Of a stretch of DNA of 64,000 nt, positions 34,922-43,269 are shown piece after piece. How positions within the stretch are numbered: the first letter of the stretch is position 1; each line of letters opens with the position of its first letter. A program made the translations under genes and the position numbers. The stretch lies in assembly GCF_001038485.1 (NCBI RefSeq), contig NZ_LDUE01000035.1:53789-117788 (forward strand). The letters run 5' to 3'. The notes under the pieces are model-generated. The model worked only from the letters and a program-made list of their open reading frames with translations, had not been told where the DNA came from and searched no databases. The stretch comes from Ornithinibacillus californiensis. Lineage in GTDB: Bacteria; Bacillota; Bacilli; Bacillales; Amphibacillaceae.

Positions 34922-35077
34922 ACAACAACACCCCTTTCTAATTACATACGAACTACACTACATAAAGTTTCAGTATTATTTGATTATTTGGCTTTAAAAC
35001 TACTAATCCTAAGTTATTACTAACTGAATAAAAGTTAGCACAAAGGTTAGTATATAACCATGAAAGAGGTGGTGGAA

Positions 35078-35566
35078 ATGTCTAACGAGATGAAACAAGA
35101 AGAAATTGAAACATTACGAGAGTTAATTAAAGATGTAGACACAGCCATGTTGACTACGGCTACGGATGAAGGGCTTGTTTCTCGTCCCATGAGGACCCAG
35201 GAAGTAGAGTTTGATGGTGACTTATGGTTTTTCACGAAAAAAGGGACAGATAAACATGATGAAATTGTACATAACCAAGATGTAAATGTAGCGTATGTAG
35301 GAAAATCCTATGTTTCCGTCCGAGGAAATGCAGAAATCGTTGAAGATATAGACAAGAAAAAAGAACTTTGGAGCAAAGTACACAAGAAAATCATGCAGAC
35401 GTCGTATGATGATCCTAACGTTATTTTGTTAAAAATAAATGTGGAAGCAGCAGAATATTGGGAAAGTGGAAATCTCATTAAGAAGATTGCTTATTTCTAC
35501 AAACGCATGACAGGACAAAGTTCTAGATCAGTGGATATGAATGAAACGATTGAATTGGATGGTTAA
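35078..35566 (+). CDS. general stress protein 26-like flavin/PNPOx split-barrel protein
   Basis: About 162 residues. AMLTTATDEGLVSRPMRTQE, GDLWFFTKKGTDKHDEI and YVSVRGNAEIVEDIDKKKE match the pyridoxamine-oxidase-like general stress protein 26 family (YdaG-type), which binds FMN or F420-like cofactors. Start chosen at ATG 35078, 5 bases after GAGGTGG, rather than ATG 35060. One of only a few plus-strand genes in the array, flanked by its own terminator. Confidence 0.85.
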   Translation: MSNEMKQEEIETLRELIKDVDTAMLTTATDEGLVSRPMRTQEVEFDGDLWFFTKKGTDKHDEIVHNQDVNVAYVGKSYVSVRGNAEIVEDIDKKKELWSKVHKKIMQTSYDDPNVILLKINVEAAEYWESGNLIKKIAYFYKRMTGQSSRSVDMNETIELDG

Positions 35567-35575
35567 CAACTAGAG

Positions 35576-35612
35576 TGGATTGTCCGGATTTTGGACAATC
35601 CATTTCGTTTAT
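35576..35612 (+). terminator. Rho-independent terminator
   Basis: TGGATTGTCC and GGACAATCCA, a perfect 10-bp stem with a 7-base loop, then a T-rich run. Confidence 0.85.
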
Positions 35613-35638
35613 TGGAAGAATTACAAGTACACCAGCAT

Positions 35639-35953
35639 TTAGTAATTTCTATTTTGGGTAACATGCAAGTTGTGTTCGTAGACTTCAATAGAATGAGCGG
35701 AACTGCTTGATTTAATCTTAACTAGATACGTGTTTTCTTCTGTCTCTACTTGATAGATGTATTTACCCAGATATTTTACGTTCGTTATTTCAGAATCATC
35801 CCCAAAAGTGACTTCCCTCAAATTAGGGTCATTAAAGATACTTGTGACTTTTTCTTCCGCAGTTAGGTGGTGAAAGATATTATATGGATAGAAAAGTAAT
35901 ACAGCACTTATTAACAAAATAAAGCAGAGAGCTATTAGGATACGCTTTTTCAT
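35639..35953 (-). CDS. membrane-anchored hypothetical protein
   Basis: A 104-residue protein with an N-terminal helix (about 4-23) and a small extracytoplasmic beta-rich domain (YIYQVETEENTYLVKIK). Its start is 20 bases from the end of the broken lipoprotein gene upstream. Not recognised. Confidence 0.6.
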   Translation of the reverse strand: MKKRILIALCFILLISAVLLFYPYNIFHHLTAEEKVTSIFNDPNLREVTFGDDSEITNVKYLGKYIYQVETEENTYLVKIKSSSSAHSIEVYEHNLHVTQNRNY

Positions 35954-35972
35954 GTTATCTCCTCTTCCATCA

Positions 35973-36476
35973 TTATTCTAATGACTGAATAACTTTTTGA
36001 AACTCCTCTTCATCTACTTCCACAGAGGTAATCCAATACGATGGGTACCATTCTTCCCCTATTTCTGTCCTTGGTATAGATGGAATGAACATGTAGCTTA
36101 TACTATCGTTATGTACACTATATTCACCAACGAAATTGCCAATTTGCAAGTAAGACTTATCATGTATTTCCTCATAAGGGTCTTCTCATGTTTCCACAAA
36201 TTCTAACAATCTATTAATATTTAGCCCCTTAGCTTCTTGGTTTTGTGATATCTCAAGGAATACAGACTCATCTTCATTAGAATAACTCTGAATAAATAAC
36301 TCTCCTTCTAAAACAGCATCATTTAGTTCCAAACCTGTTGGCACATAACTCGGAACTAATGCATTATAATCTAATTCCTCTACAGCCTTTTCAATGGTAT
36401 TTTCCTCATTTGAGCATCCAGTAAAAATAATGAACATAGAAATCATGAAACTCACTATAACTATTTTTTTACTCAT
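35973..36476 (-). pseudogene. lipoprotein gene interrupted by an in-frame TGA
   Basis: From ATG 36476 a lipoprotein begins MSKKIVIVSFMISMFIIFTGC and continues through VPSYVPTGLELNDAVLEGE, which resembles DUF4367-type proteins. At 36186-36188 a TGA stops it after FVET. The same frame then stays open for 70 codons (EDPYEEIHDKSYLQIGNFVG ... EVDEEEFQKVIQSLE) to TAA at 35973. The natural end of such a domain is in the second part, so this is one gene with a nonsense codon, or a recoded one. Confidence 0.75.
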
Positions 36477-36590
36477 TTTATCTCCTTTCTTATTCCGCTA
36501 TGTTAGTTGATTTTCTTGAACTCACCGCGTGTGTATACTTTCTTATTGAAGGTATGCGCCCTATATCTGAATAACTTTTCAAGATAATGA

Positions 36591-37277
36591 CTAATAAAAA
36601 TCACAGTAGACAATCCAATCCTCTTTTTCTTGATTGTAGAGAAAATAGAAACTACCATTATCTACAATGTTAAATTGAGCCTTTTCATCGGAACTTACTT
36701 GAAATACAAATGGATAATCTTCTCCATAAGAGACTCCTCCTTGAGTAAAAGAAGGATAACCTCCTACTTTATGAGAGGAATATACTTTTTCTACAATGTC
36801 ATCGTAATATTCCATACTAGCCTCAAATTCAAGTCTTAATATTTCATCTTCAATTTCGGGGGAAATACTATAAGAATCCTCCCAAGCAGGTGCATCATTA
36901 TCAATAAAAAAGGGAGTTAAAGGAAAAGGTTTTATTTTAGTAGATTGTTCATTTATCTTTTGTAATTCATCTAAATTCGTATAACAATTTATCTTAAAAA
37001 ATGAAACTAAATTATCCTCATTTAAATGATTAAATACATCGTAATCCATATAAATGGTTAATAATTGATAGCTGCTTAATTCCTCGGGTACATATGGTAA
37101 TTCGTTTAAAAATAATGTACATAAAGGTTTAAAATTAGTTGGTATAATTTCTTCCTTTTTTCCCCATAAAACTTTCCCAATCCAACTTTCTCCTAATTCC
37201 TCTGTTGGTCGGAATCCACCTGTTTGAAAAATAGTAGCTTGTTTAAATAATGCATCTTTAATTTGAGAAATATTCAA
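36591..37277 (-). CDS. YwqG-like DUF1963 protein
   Basis: A 228-residue cytoplasmic protein. The C-terminal half (SSHKVGGYPSFTQGG, FVFQVSSDE, GSFYFLY) is the DUF1963/YwqG fold, and the N-terminal PLCTLFLNELPYVPE also fits. YwqG-type proteins are widespread in Bacillus and near contact-dependent toxin loci, but their function is unknown. No toxin gene is adjacent. Confidence 0.82.
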   Translation of the reverse strand: MNISQIKDALFKQATIFQTGGFRPTEELGESWIGKVLWGKKEEIIPTNFKPLCTLFLNELPYVPEELSSYQLLTIYMDYDVFNHLNEDNLVSFFKINCYTNLDELQKINEQSTKIKPFPLTPFFIDNDAPAWEDSYSISPEIEDEILRLEFEASMEYYDDIVEKVYSSHKVGGYPSFTQGGVSYGEDYPFVFQVSSDEKAQFNIVDNGSFYFLYNQEKEDWIVYCDFY

Positions 37278-37523
37278 TAAATTCCACCCCCTAATATATG
37301 TTTGTTTTTCTCATAACGGGCAATATCCAAGTATAGATTCAATAGACCTTTTATAAATTTATTTCATTATGGACAACTTTTGGAAATTACTTCAAATAAA
37401 CTACAATCAAATCATTTACTATAATAAATAGGCACGATTCCTTCTTGAAGAAACGCACCCGCTAATACAATAAAGGTTTGTACATCTGTAACTAAAGCAC
37501 ACGTTTGTAGAGTGCCAGAAATG

Positions 37524-38576
37524 TTAACTATTATTAGCGTTATGTTTAGTGAATAGCTTTCTTGCTTCCCGAGTTAATGTGGCACCGCCTCCATCATCAT
37601 TCGAAAGAGCGATGAATATGTACTCATTATCTGGGTATATATCTAAGCGATTACTCACACCAGGGAATCCTCCATCATGTCCAATAATTTGATGGCCATT
37701 AATTCTCTCAACAAAAAATCCATACCCATACCCTAAAGTTGAAGTTTCATCCGAATATATATTTTCTTTTTGTGTGATGAGTTTCCTTGTCTGTTCAACG
37801 CTAATTAGTCGATTTTCTAATAACCCTTTAGAAAATCGCCACAAATCTTTTACAGTGGAATAACCACCACCTGCTGGTGATCCATTTGAACGAATTGATA
37901 GATTATCAGTCTTTTCTTCTTGAAATGAACCATCAAATTGAAAGTTAGTATATCCAATAGCTAATTGGACATTGTTAGCATCGGCTAAGCAGGTATCCGT
38001 ATCATTCATATCCAATGGATGGAAAATGTGTTTTTTTATATATTCAAAGTAACTTAGATTTGTAAGATTTTCTATAATTATTCCTAATAAAATATAACCT
38101 CCATTGCTATACTCAAAGCGAGATCCAGGTTCAAATTGTAGTTTATCTTCTACAAATAATGGAAGGTAGTCCGATACCTTCTTTAGGTTAGCTCGCCTTT
38201 CTAAAAACTCTTTATTAAAGAAATCTCCTACACCCGAAGAATGAGTTAATAGGTGGTGAATTGTAACCCTACTACAAGGGAAATCGGCGATATACTGGCT
38301 AACTGAATCATGAAACGACAATTTCTTTTCTTCTTCTAAAATTGCTATAGCTACACTTGTAAACATCTTACTCATTGAAGCTAAATCAAATTTCGTATTA
38401 ATTGAATTCAAGATTCCCTGTTCTTCATTTGCAAACCCAAATGCTTGATTATAAAGTATTCTTTCTTTGTCAGCTAATAAAACTGCACCTGAAAATCTAC
38501 CTTTTCCAGCTAAATCTCGAACATTATTATTAAGTTGAATGATAATTTCTTGTTCATTAATTCTTAATGGATTCAT
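37524..38576 (-). CDS. serine hydrolase of the beta-lactamase/DD-peptidase fold
   Basis: About 350 residues with the class C triad: SMSK (67-70, nucleophile Ser and Lys), YSN (about 156-158) and HDGG (about 314-317). No signal peptide is seen, so it probably acts inside the cell, like esterase-type members, rather than as a secreted beta-lactamase. Start at ATG 38576, six bases after GTGAGG. The 245-base gap downstream holds one relaxed copy of the GCACCCG motif near 37455 and nothing else evident. Confidence 0.85.
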   Translation of the reverse strand: MNPLRINEQEIIIQLNNNVRDLAGKGRFSGAVLLADKERILYNQAFGFANEEQGILNSINTKFDLASMSKMFTSVAIAILEEEKKLSFHDSVSQYIADFPCSRVTIHHLLTHSSGVGDFFNKEFLERRANLKKVSDYLPLFVEDKLQFEPGSRFEYSNGGYILLGIIIENLTNLSYFEYIKKHIFHPLDMNDTDTCLADANNVQLAIGYTNFQFDGSFQEEKTDNLSIRSNGSPAGGGYSTVKDLWRFSKGLLENRLISVEQTRKLITQKENIYSDETSTLGYGYGFFVERINGHQIIGHDGGFPGVSNRLDIYPDNEYIFIALSNDDGGGATLTREARKLFTKHNANNS

Positions 38577-38651
38577 TATATTCCTCACAATTAAATGACT
38601 TGTTTAAATCGTTCTATTAAACCACAGCCCCCTTTAATTCAAGATATATTA

Positions 38652-38972
38652 TTAATTTGATAATTCGTTTACTTTGATTTTGTTTGCTAATATTATTCCT
38701 TCACTTTCTTCAGACCATATCATTATTCTCTGCCCATTTTTTAATTCTGAAACGTGATTTACTTTCCCTACAACCTTAGTATCATCATTAAAATAAATTA
38801 TAGGAAGTACTTAGTCTGCTTCAGGATTAATTTTTTCTGGGAAAACAGAGAATTTATTTTTTCTTAATTCTCCTATTCTACCGTGGTAATCAGCATTGAT
38901 ATAAGAAAGTAAAAAGATAACCGTAGACAGTAAAACAAGGGTTACTATACCGATTGAAATTATTCTTTTCAT
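38652..38972 (-). pseudogene. small membrane-anchored protein gene interrupted by in-frame TAA
   Basis: From ATG 38972 a membrane-anchored protein begins (MKRIISIGIVTLVLLSTVIF) and stops after FPEKINPEAD at TAA 38811-38813. The same frame remains open for 52 more codons (VLPIIYFNDDTKVVGKVNHV ... NKIKVNELSN) to 38652, with good coding composition and no new start. One substitution would restore a 106-residue protein. Confidence 0.7.
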
Positions 38973-39053
38973 TCTGTCACCCCATAAATAAATTCAAACT
39001 TTATAACCTATCCTTCTTCTACTCTTTTACCTAGCTTAATAGCCTATATTTAA

Positions 39054-39071
39054 ATACTAACATAATATTCC
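39054..39071 (-). promoter_or_regulatory. dispersed 18-bp promoter/operator-like element, copy 4
   Basis: ATACTAACATAATATTCC, identical to copies 1 and 3, about 80 bases upstream of the broken gene starting at 38972. Confidence 0.5.
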
Positions 39072-39100
39072 GAAAACAAAATAAGAATTTTAGCCACATG

Positions 39101-39130
39101 AAAAAGGGTGACCCCTACTTGAATCACCTT
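39101..39130 (-). terminator. terminator after the anti-sigma gene
   Basis: Imperfect AAGGGTGA / TCACCTT hairpin with a U tail on the minus strand. Same module as at 16534. Confidence 0.6.
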
Positions 39131-39134
39131 GTTT

Positions 39135-39150
39135 AACTCTAGCACCCGTT
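39135..39150. repeat. GCACCCGTT dispersed motif
   Basis: AACTCTAGCACCCGTT, a member of the recurring intergenic motif family found between genes across about 39-53 kb. Confidence 0.5.
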
Positions 39151-39183
39151 ATAACTAAACGCCGCACTTTAATCGCTTTTTTT

Positions 39184-39786
39184 CTATCTTTTTAAAAATT
39201 CAATTGGCATATCTTTGTTTAACCTTAGAAGCAAGTTGTTAAAATAACTTATTTCATCTATGTTCTCCATTTCAAATTTAACGTCACTAATTTTTGCAGC
39301 GTACTTACTGAAATCCTTATCACTTTCTTCCAGGGTAAAATTTATTTCTAAATACTCATTTTCATTTTCAAATTGAAGGACAAGTTCATTATCTTTAAAT
39401 TCATATGTTCCCTCACCGTAGATAGTAGTGGTGAATACATTCTTATCGATAAATTCTATAGTCATAATAGGGTCATAACTACCAGGGTTATTAACATTCC
39501 CATGAAACACTGGGATATAAGCAATTTTGAAGTTTTGACCAGATAAATCATTGCTAGCCGTTTGTGAAGTAGAAGGTAAAATACTTAACACAAGTGGAAT
39601 AAAGATCGCTATACACGCAATTGCAGCTATATATGGAAGAACATTTGAATGTAATATTCTTTTCTTACGAGCAGGCTTAACCTGAGTCCAAAGTTCTTCC
39701 TTTAATCGCTTTGGCACTTTAATAGAATCAAATTCCTTTGTTACATATTCTTTTATGTTCTCTTCATTACGATTATTCTCCGACAT
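39184..39786 (-). CDS. anti-sigma factor, membrane-anchored
   Basis: About 200 residues: cytoplasmic N-terminus (about 1-48) with VPKRLKEELWTQVKP, one membrane helix (about 52-72), and a small extracytoplasmic domain. ATG 39786 has GGAGGTG upstream and overlaps the end of the upstream ECF sigma gene by 14 bases. Position and layout identify it as the partner of that sigma factor. Confidence 0.75.
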   Translation of the reverse strand: MSENNRNEENIKEYVTKEFDSIKVPKRLKEELWTQVKPARKKRILHSNVLPYIAAIACIAIFIPLVLSILPSTSQTASNDLSGQNFKIAYIPVFHGNVNNPGSYDPIMTIEFIDKNVFTTTIYGEGTYEFKDNELVLQFENENEYLEINFTLEESDKDFSKYAAKISDVKFEMENIDEISYFNNLLLRLNKDMPIEFLKR

Positions 39787-40267
39787 TATCTTCACCTCCC
39801 AATTGATACAGTTCATATAATTTCTCTTTCGCGCGATATATTCTTGATTTAACGGTTCCTAATTTAATAGAAAGCTGGTTTGCTATTTCTTTCTCTGTTA
39901 AATCTTCTATATACTTTAAAACCAATACTTGTTTTTGTTCTGGTGGTATAACATTTAAGTAATTTTCTAACTCATCTTTCTGATCGTTAAATTGTTCGGT
40001 GATTGAAACATGCTCTTCTTTTAATTCATACACTACTTGCTTTTTATTTTTATTATAAATATCAATGGCGGTACGCGTAGCGATAGTAGTTATCCAAGCG
40101 TTAATTTTTGATTGCTGATTGATTTTCCCTAAATTTTTAAACACTTTTATAAATGTATCGTGTGTAGCATCTTTTGCTTGTTCCTCGTTTCTCAAGATAT
40201 AATAAGCAGTTTTATACACCTTTTCGAAATAGTGTTCATATAATTCCTTTTCATTTAACCCACTAAT
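39773..40267 (-). CDS. ECF sigma factor with a probable ATT start
   Basis: About 165 residues: region 2 (VYKTAYYILRNEEQAKDATH) and region 4 (VLKYIEDLTEKEIANQ, then GTVKSRIYRAKEKL). The reading frame is open upstream to 40306, but that lies above the GGGAGG site (40281-40276) and inside the likely ECF promoter, so it cannot be the start. Eight bases after GGGAGG stands ATT (40267), giving (M)SGLNEKELYEHYF. It is either a rare ATT start or an ATG lost by mutation. Coupled to the anti-sigma gene. Confidence 0.75.
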   Translation of the reverse strand: MSGLNEKELYEHYFEKVYKTAYYILRNEEQAKDATHDTFIKVFKNLGKINQQSKINAWITTIATRTAIDIYNKNKKQVVYELKEEHVSITEQFNDQKDELENYLNVIPPEQKQVLVLKYIEDLTEKEIANQLSIKLGTVKSRIYRAKEKLYELYQLGGEDNVGE

Positions 40268-40293
40268 TCCAAACACCTCCCTCAATATATACT

Positions 40294-40320
40294 GACCGAA
40301 TAGCACCCTTAAAAGTTCCC
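40294..40320 (-). promoter_or_regulatory. ECF-type promoter of the sigma gene
   Basis: On the minus strand GGGAACTTTT is followed by CGGTC, with 16 bases between AAC and CGGTC. This is the canonical ECF -35/-10 arrangement and lies immediately before the sigma gene's binding site, so autoregulation is expected. Confidence 0.65.
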
Positions 40321-40372
40321 CTTTAAATTTAAATATTTGTCAGGATTTGAGGAGTTACATCCAAAGAACAGA

Positions 40373-40410
40373 ATAAAACAAGTGACCTTCTGAAGTATCA
40401 CTTGTTTTAT
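40373..40410. terminator. orphan bidirectional terminator
   Basis: ATAAAACAAGTGA and TCACTTGTTTTAT form a 13-bp stem with a 12-base loop. No gene ends just before it on either strand; together with the next terminator it may mark a deleted gene. Confidence 0.75.
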
Positions 40411-40501
40411 ATAATTTACCGCTCGACCCTTTTCTTTTACAATAATCCTGTCCCGTTAATTTAATAACTTCTATAAACAGACGAAGAATTTCAAGCATAA
40501 T

Positions 40502-40532
40502 AAGAAGGTGACCTTTTTTGATCACCTTCTTA
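40502..40532 (-). terminator. terminator after the 40565 gene
   Basis: AAGAAGGTGA and TCACCTTCTT, 10-bp stem, same GATCACCTT module as at 16534. Confidence 0.8.
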
Positions 40533-40564
40533 AGAATTGCATCTTTTACTTGAAAAAGTAATTG

Positions 40565-41089
40565 TTATCTTAATTCATCAAAGGGATAAAATATTTCTCT
40601 TCCATCTTTTAGTATTACGCTAAGTTGGTCCGCTTCAAAACTTCCTCCATAATTTAAAACTGGAATATACCAGTAGTAAGAGTTGACTTTATATTCGGTT
40701 TCAAATTCTTTATATTGAAATTTAATAGAATCTACTTCATCTGGTTTTACATATCCAAATAAATACGTCCATCCATTAATGGTTGGTGTAATGGCAAAAT
40801 AATCAGTGCTAAAAGCCATAGTTGATTTTCGTCCATCGATAGCTTGACTCTCTGTGATTTCCTTCCAACCAAAGAAGCCCTTTTCGAAAATACCACCTTT
40901 AATAAAATTGCCATCTTCAAATATAACGAAGGATTGTTCCCCTAATTCAACTTGTTCGAGGATATGTCCATCCATCTTCCCAACCACTTTTTCGACGGTT
41001 GAGCTTTGAATGAAAATAGAACCCCAAATAATTGCAAAGAGTAATCCCCCAATAGCAACAAATCCTACAAGTAATCTTTTATTCTTCAT
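40565..41089 (-). CDS. membrane-anchored hypothetical protein
   Basis: A 174-residue protein with an N-terminal anchor (about 7-27) and an extracytoplasmic beta-rich domain with many aromatic residues (SYYWYIPVLNYGGSF). GGGGAGAAATA binding site. Not recognised; single-gene unit. Confidence 0.6.
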   Translation of the reverse strand: MKNKRLLVGFVAIGGLLFAIIWGSIFIQSSTVEKVVGKMDGHILEQVELGEQSFVIFEDGNFIKGGIFEKGFFGWKEITESQAIDGRKSTMAFSTDYFAITPTINGWTYLFGYVKPDEVDSIKFQYKEFETEYKVNSYYWYIPVLNYGGSFEADQLSVILKDGREIFYPFDELR

Positions 41090-41172
41090 TATTTCTCCCC
41101 TAAATAAATCTAAAATAATATACTTTTTTATTAAACAATCGTGCCGCGTTCTTGAACATTGCAGAGTCTTTG

Positions 41173-41193
41173 TTCAACTCTTGTATCCGTTAG
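41173..41193. repeat. GCACCCGTT-family dispersed motif
   Basis: TTCAACTCTTGTATCCGTTA (41173-41192), very close to copies at 43848 and 44372. Confidence 0.55.
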
Positions 41194-41209
41194 CGAAATA
41201 AGTATTATT

Positions 41210-41500
41210 TCAACCAGACAGTCTAGGTATAATAGAATCCAGAATATAGCATACTCCTGCAACTAAGAGAAAATAACCGATAAAACGATTTATTCCAAGT
41301 GCAACGTCACTCGGTTCTGCATCAGCGAATTTCCATCCTGTCGATATAAACCAAAGAAATGCTGGGAATTTAACACTTAATAATCCTATTAAGATAAGCA
41401 TAATTCCAATAAACAAAGACAACCCATCCCCCCCTGATAGATGCAGTGTTACTGATAAAAAGTTATATGTAGTACGGCGAATTACTATAAAAGGATTCAT
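41210..41500 (-). CDS. DUF6199-like small membrane protein
   Basis: Ninety-six residues with two membrane helices (about 28-50 and 72-90). The signature FPAFLWFISTGWKFADAEPS followed by a conserved Arg and Gly is the DUF6199 pattern, found in small proteins of many Firmicutes, function unknown. Confidence 0.7.
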   Translation of the reverse strand: MNPFIVIRRTTYNFLSVTLHLSGGDGLSLFIGIMLILIGLLSVKFPAFLWFISTGWKFADAEPSDVALGINRFIGYFLLVAGVCYILDSIIPRLSG

Positions 41501-41538
41501 TCATATTGCAATAATCTCTCAAATAGCTGAACAAAAAT

Positions 41539-41573
41539 AACAGAAACTATCATTTTGATGAATGGTTCCTGTT
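41539..41573 (-). terminator. Rho-independent terminator
   Basis: AACAGAAACTAT and ATGGTTCCTGTT arms (one mismatch, one G-U); the minus transcript continues ATTTTTG. It ends the 41615 lipoprotein gene. Confidence 0.7.
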
Positions 41574-41575
41574 GT

Positions 41576-41600
41576 TTAACTCTCGCACCCGTTTGTTGAA
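41576..41600. repeat. GCACCCGTT dispersed motif
   Basis: TTAACTCTCGCACCCGTTTG lies between the 41615 stop codon and its terminator. Confidence 0.5.
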
Positions 41601-41614
41601 CAAAATTCTTATAA

Positions 41615-41992
41615 CTATTGTGAAATTAATTCTATTTTATCAGTAATTCGTAAAGGGGGATCCGATTCGAATTCAGCATCATAATAACCAACTATTCGTT
41701 TTCCGATGTCTAACCCCAATTCTTCGTACTTTTCTTGGCTAACTTTGTAAAAAGCACCATCATTTTCTTGTGCTAGTTTAATCAATTCGTCTCTTGTTTT
41801 ATCTACAATGTTAATGTTCTCCACACTTGGTAGAGTTAATATTAAGTATCTTCCATCATCTTCCTTTTCTACATTTACAATGATGCCTTCATCTCTTTCT
41901 CCATGTGAAGAGTTTTTGTTGTTTTCATCATTCTGTTGACCACAAGCTCCCAAAGTTACAACAATTAAAATTAGAGACAATACTCTTTTCAA
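41615..41992 (-). CDS. lipoprotein, DUF3221/YobA-like
   Basis: About 125 residues from TTG 41992 (GGAGGTG upstream). Lipobox LGAC (Cys about 17). The core EGIIVNVEKEDDGRYLILTL, DGAFYKVSQEKYEELGLDIG and VGYYDAEFESDPP matches the small OB-like DUF3221 domain found in Bacillus YobA-type lipoproteins. Function unknown. Confidence 0.75.
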   Translation of the reverse strand: MKRVLSLILIVVTLGACGQQNDENNKNSSHGERDEGIIVNVEKEDDGRYLILTLPSVENINIVDKTRDELIKLAQENDGAFYKVSQEKYEELGLDIGKRIVGYYDAEFESDPPLRITDKIELISQ

Positions 41993-42081
41993 ACGCACAC
42001 CTCCAATCAAATTCAGTTGAAGTAAAGCACCTGTTCTTTGAATATTGGATAGTAGATAGTGTAATAGTTATTTCATTTTTC

Positions 42082-42567
42082 TTATATATTTCTCTTAAAT
42101 TTTAATTCAAACTGTGGCTTAGTTATATAGTCCATATAATGGACACTTCCGTTATAATCTAAATATGCTTGATAGCGTGTACGTAGTGCAGGTGCTAAGA
42201 CCATATTGAGAACTTCCCCTTTACCAACCCAGCGACTATCTGATGTTTCATCTGAAGTTGTCAATTCTCCACCTATGGGTTCACATACAAAATCAAACAT
42301 AACTTTTGTGGGCATTGTCTTTACCCCGCTATGCCCTTCATATGTTGCTGTATTAGAGAAAACTCCTACCAAATGGGATACTTTAACATCAATTCCACTT
42401 TCCTCTTTAACTTCTCTGACTACTCCATCTATTAAATTCTCCCCGACTTCCACTTGACCTCCTGGAAATACCCAGTGACCACCTCGGCGGGTTTTTACTA
42501 ATAATATTTCACCTTTGGTATTTTCAACAAAGCCGCCCGCAGCAACAATATGTACTGGCATTTGCAT
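42082..42567 (-). CDS. NUDIX hydrolase
   Basis: About 161 residues with a complete Nudix box: Gly37, Glu43, then REVKEESG (51-58), which binds Mg2+. It hydrolyses a nucleoside diphosphate linked to another group; the substrate is unknown. Start at ATG 42567, six bases after GGAGGGG. Confidence 0.9.
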   Translation of the reverse strand: MQMPVHIVAAGGFVENTKGEILLVKTRRGGHWVFPGGQVEVGENLIDGVVREVKEESGIDVKVSHLVGVFSNTATYEGHSGVKTMPTKVMFDFVCEPIGGELTTSDETSDSRWVGKGEVLNMVLAPALRTRYQAYLDYNGSVHYMDYITKPQFELKFKRNI

Positions 42568-42669
42568 TGTATTCCCCTCCATTAAAATATAATTTTATTC
42601 CGTATTCTCGTCCCGTTTGCGGTAGAAAGAGATAAGTTGACTCTTCCACTAAAGCACCCTATAGTCCAA

Positions 42670-43125
42670 TCATTTATTCAACTGCCAGTAAAGCATATGG
42701 TTATCGTTTTTAATTTTTGTCATGTTTAGTTTCTGTAACACTTTAACTGAAGGGATATTATCCACAAGACATTCAGCCGTAATTTTATTTACAGAATCAG
42801 AGTTAAATGCCCACTCAATGATGCATTTTAAGGCTTCTGTTGCATAACCCTTATTTTGTTTTGTAGATATAATACCATAACCAACTTCAACTGACTTTTC
42901 ATTATCAGGCTTACCTTTAAACCCTATATCCCCAATTATATTATTAGTTTGTTTGTCAATAACAAGCCAAACACCCCACCCTAAAGCAGATGCATCTTTT
43001 TTTAATTCCTCAAGATACATTCCAATATGCGGTCCAAGTTTGTATCCATTTGTGGAATAAGTTAATAATGTCTCATCGGTGCAAGGGGTAAGAGTAAGTC
43101 TTTCTGTTTGTAGCTCCAAATCCAT
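42670..43125 (-). CDS. GNAT acetyltransferase (RimJ/RimL type)
   Basis: A 151-residue acetyltransferase: LQTERLTLTPC start, GDIGFKGKP strand, VGYGIISTKQNKGYATEALK (acetyl-CoA pyrophosphate loop) and NIPSVKVLQKLNM. N-acetylates a protein N-terminus or a small amine; no specific substrate deduced. Confidence 0.88.
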   Translation of the reverse strand: MDLELQTERLTLTPCTDETLLTYSTNGYKLGPHIGMYLEELKKDASALGWGVWLVIDKQTNNIIGDIGFKGKPDNEKSVEVGYGIISTKQNKGYATEALKCIIEWAFNSDSVNKITAECLVDNIPSVKVLQKLNMTKIKNDNHMLYWQLNK

Positions 43126-43202
43126 TTTCTTTCGCCTTCTTTACTTTCATTTTTTTAATAACATTTCACAATATTGTTCAACTAACTGACGATCACCTTG
43201 TT

Positions 43203-43224
43203 AATCTAAAGCACCGTTTGTTTA
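43203..43224. repeat. GCACCCGTT-family dispersed motif
   Basis: AATCTAAAGCACCGTTTGTT, between the 43270 gene end and a GATCACCTT half-hairpin. Confidence 0.45.
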
Positions 43225-43269
43225 GGTACAATTCTTCATAATCTCATTTCTAATGATAGAACATAAAGA

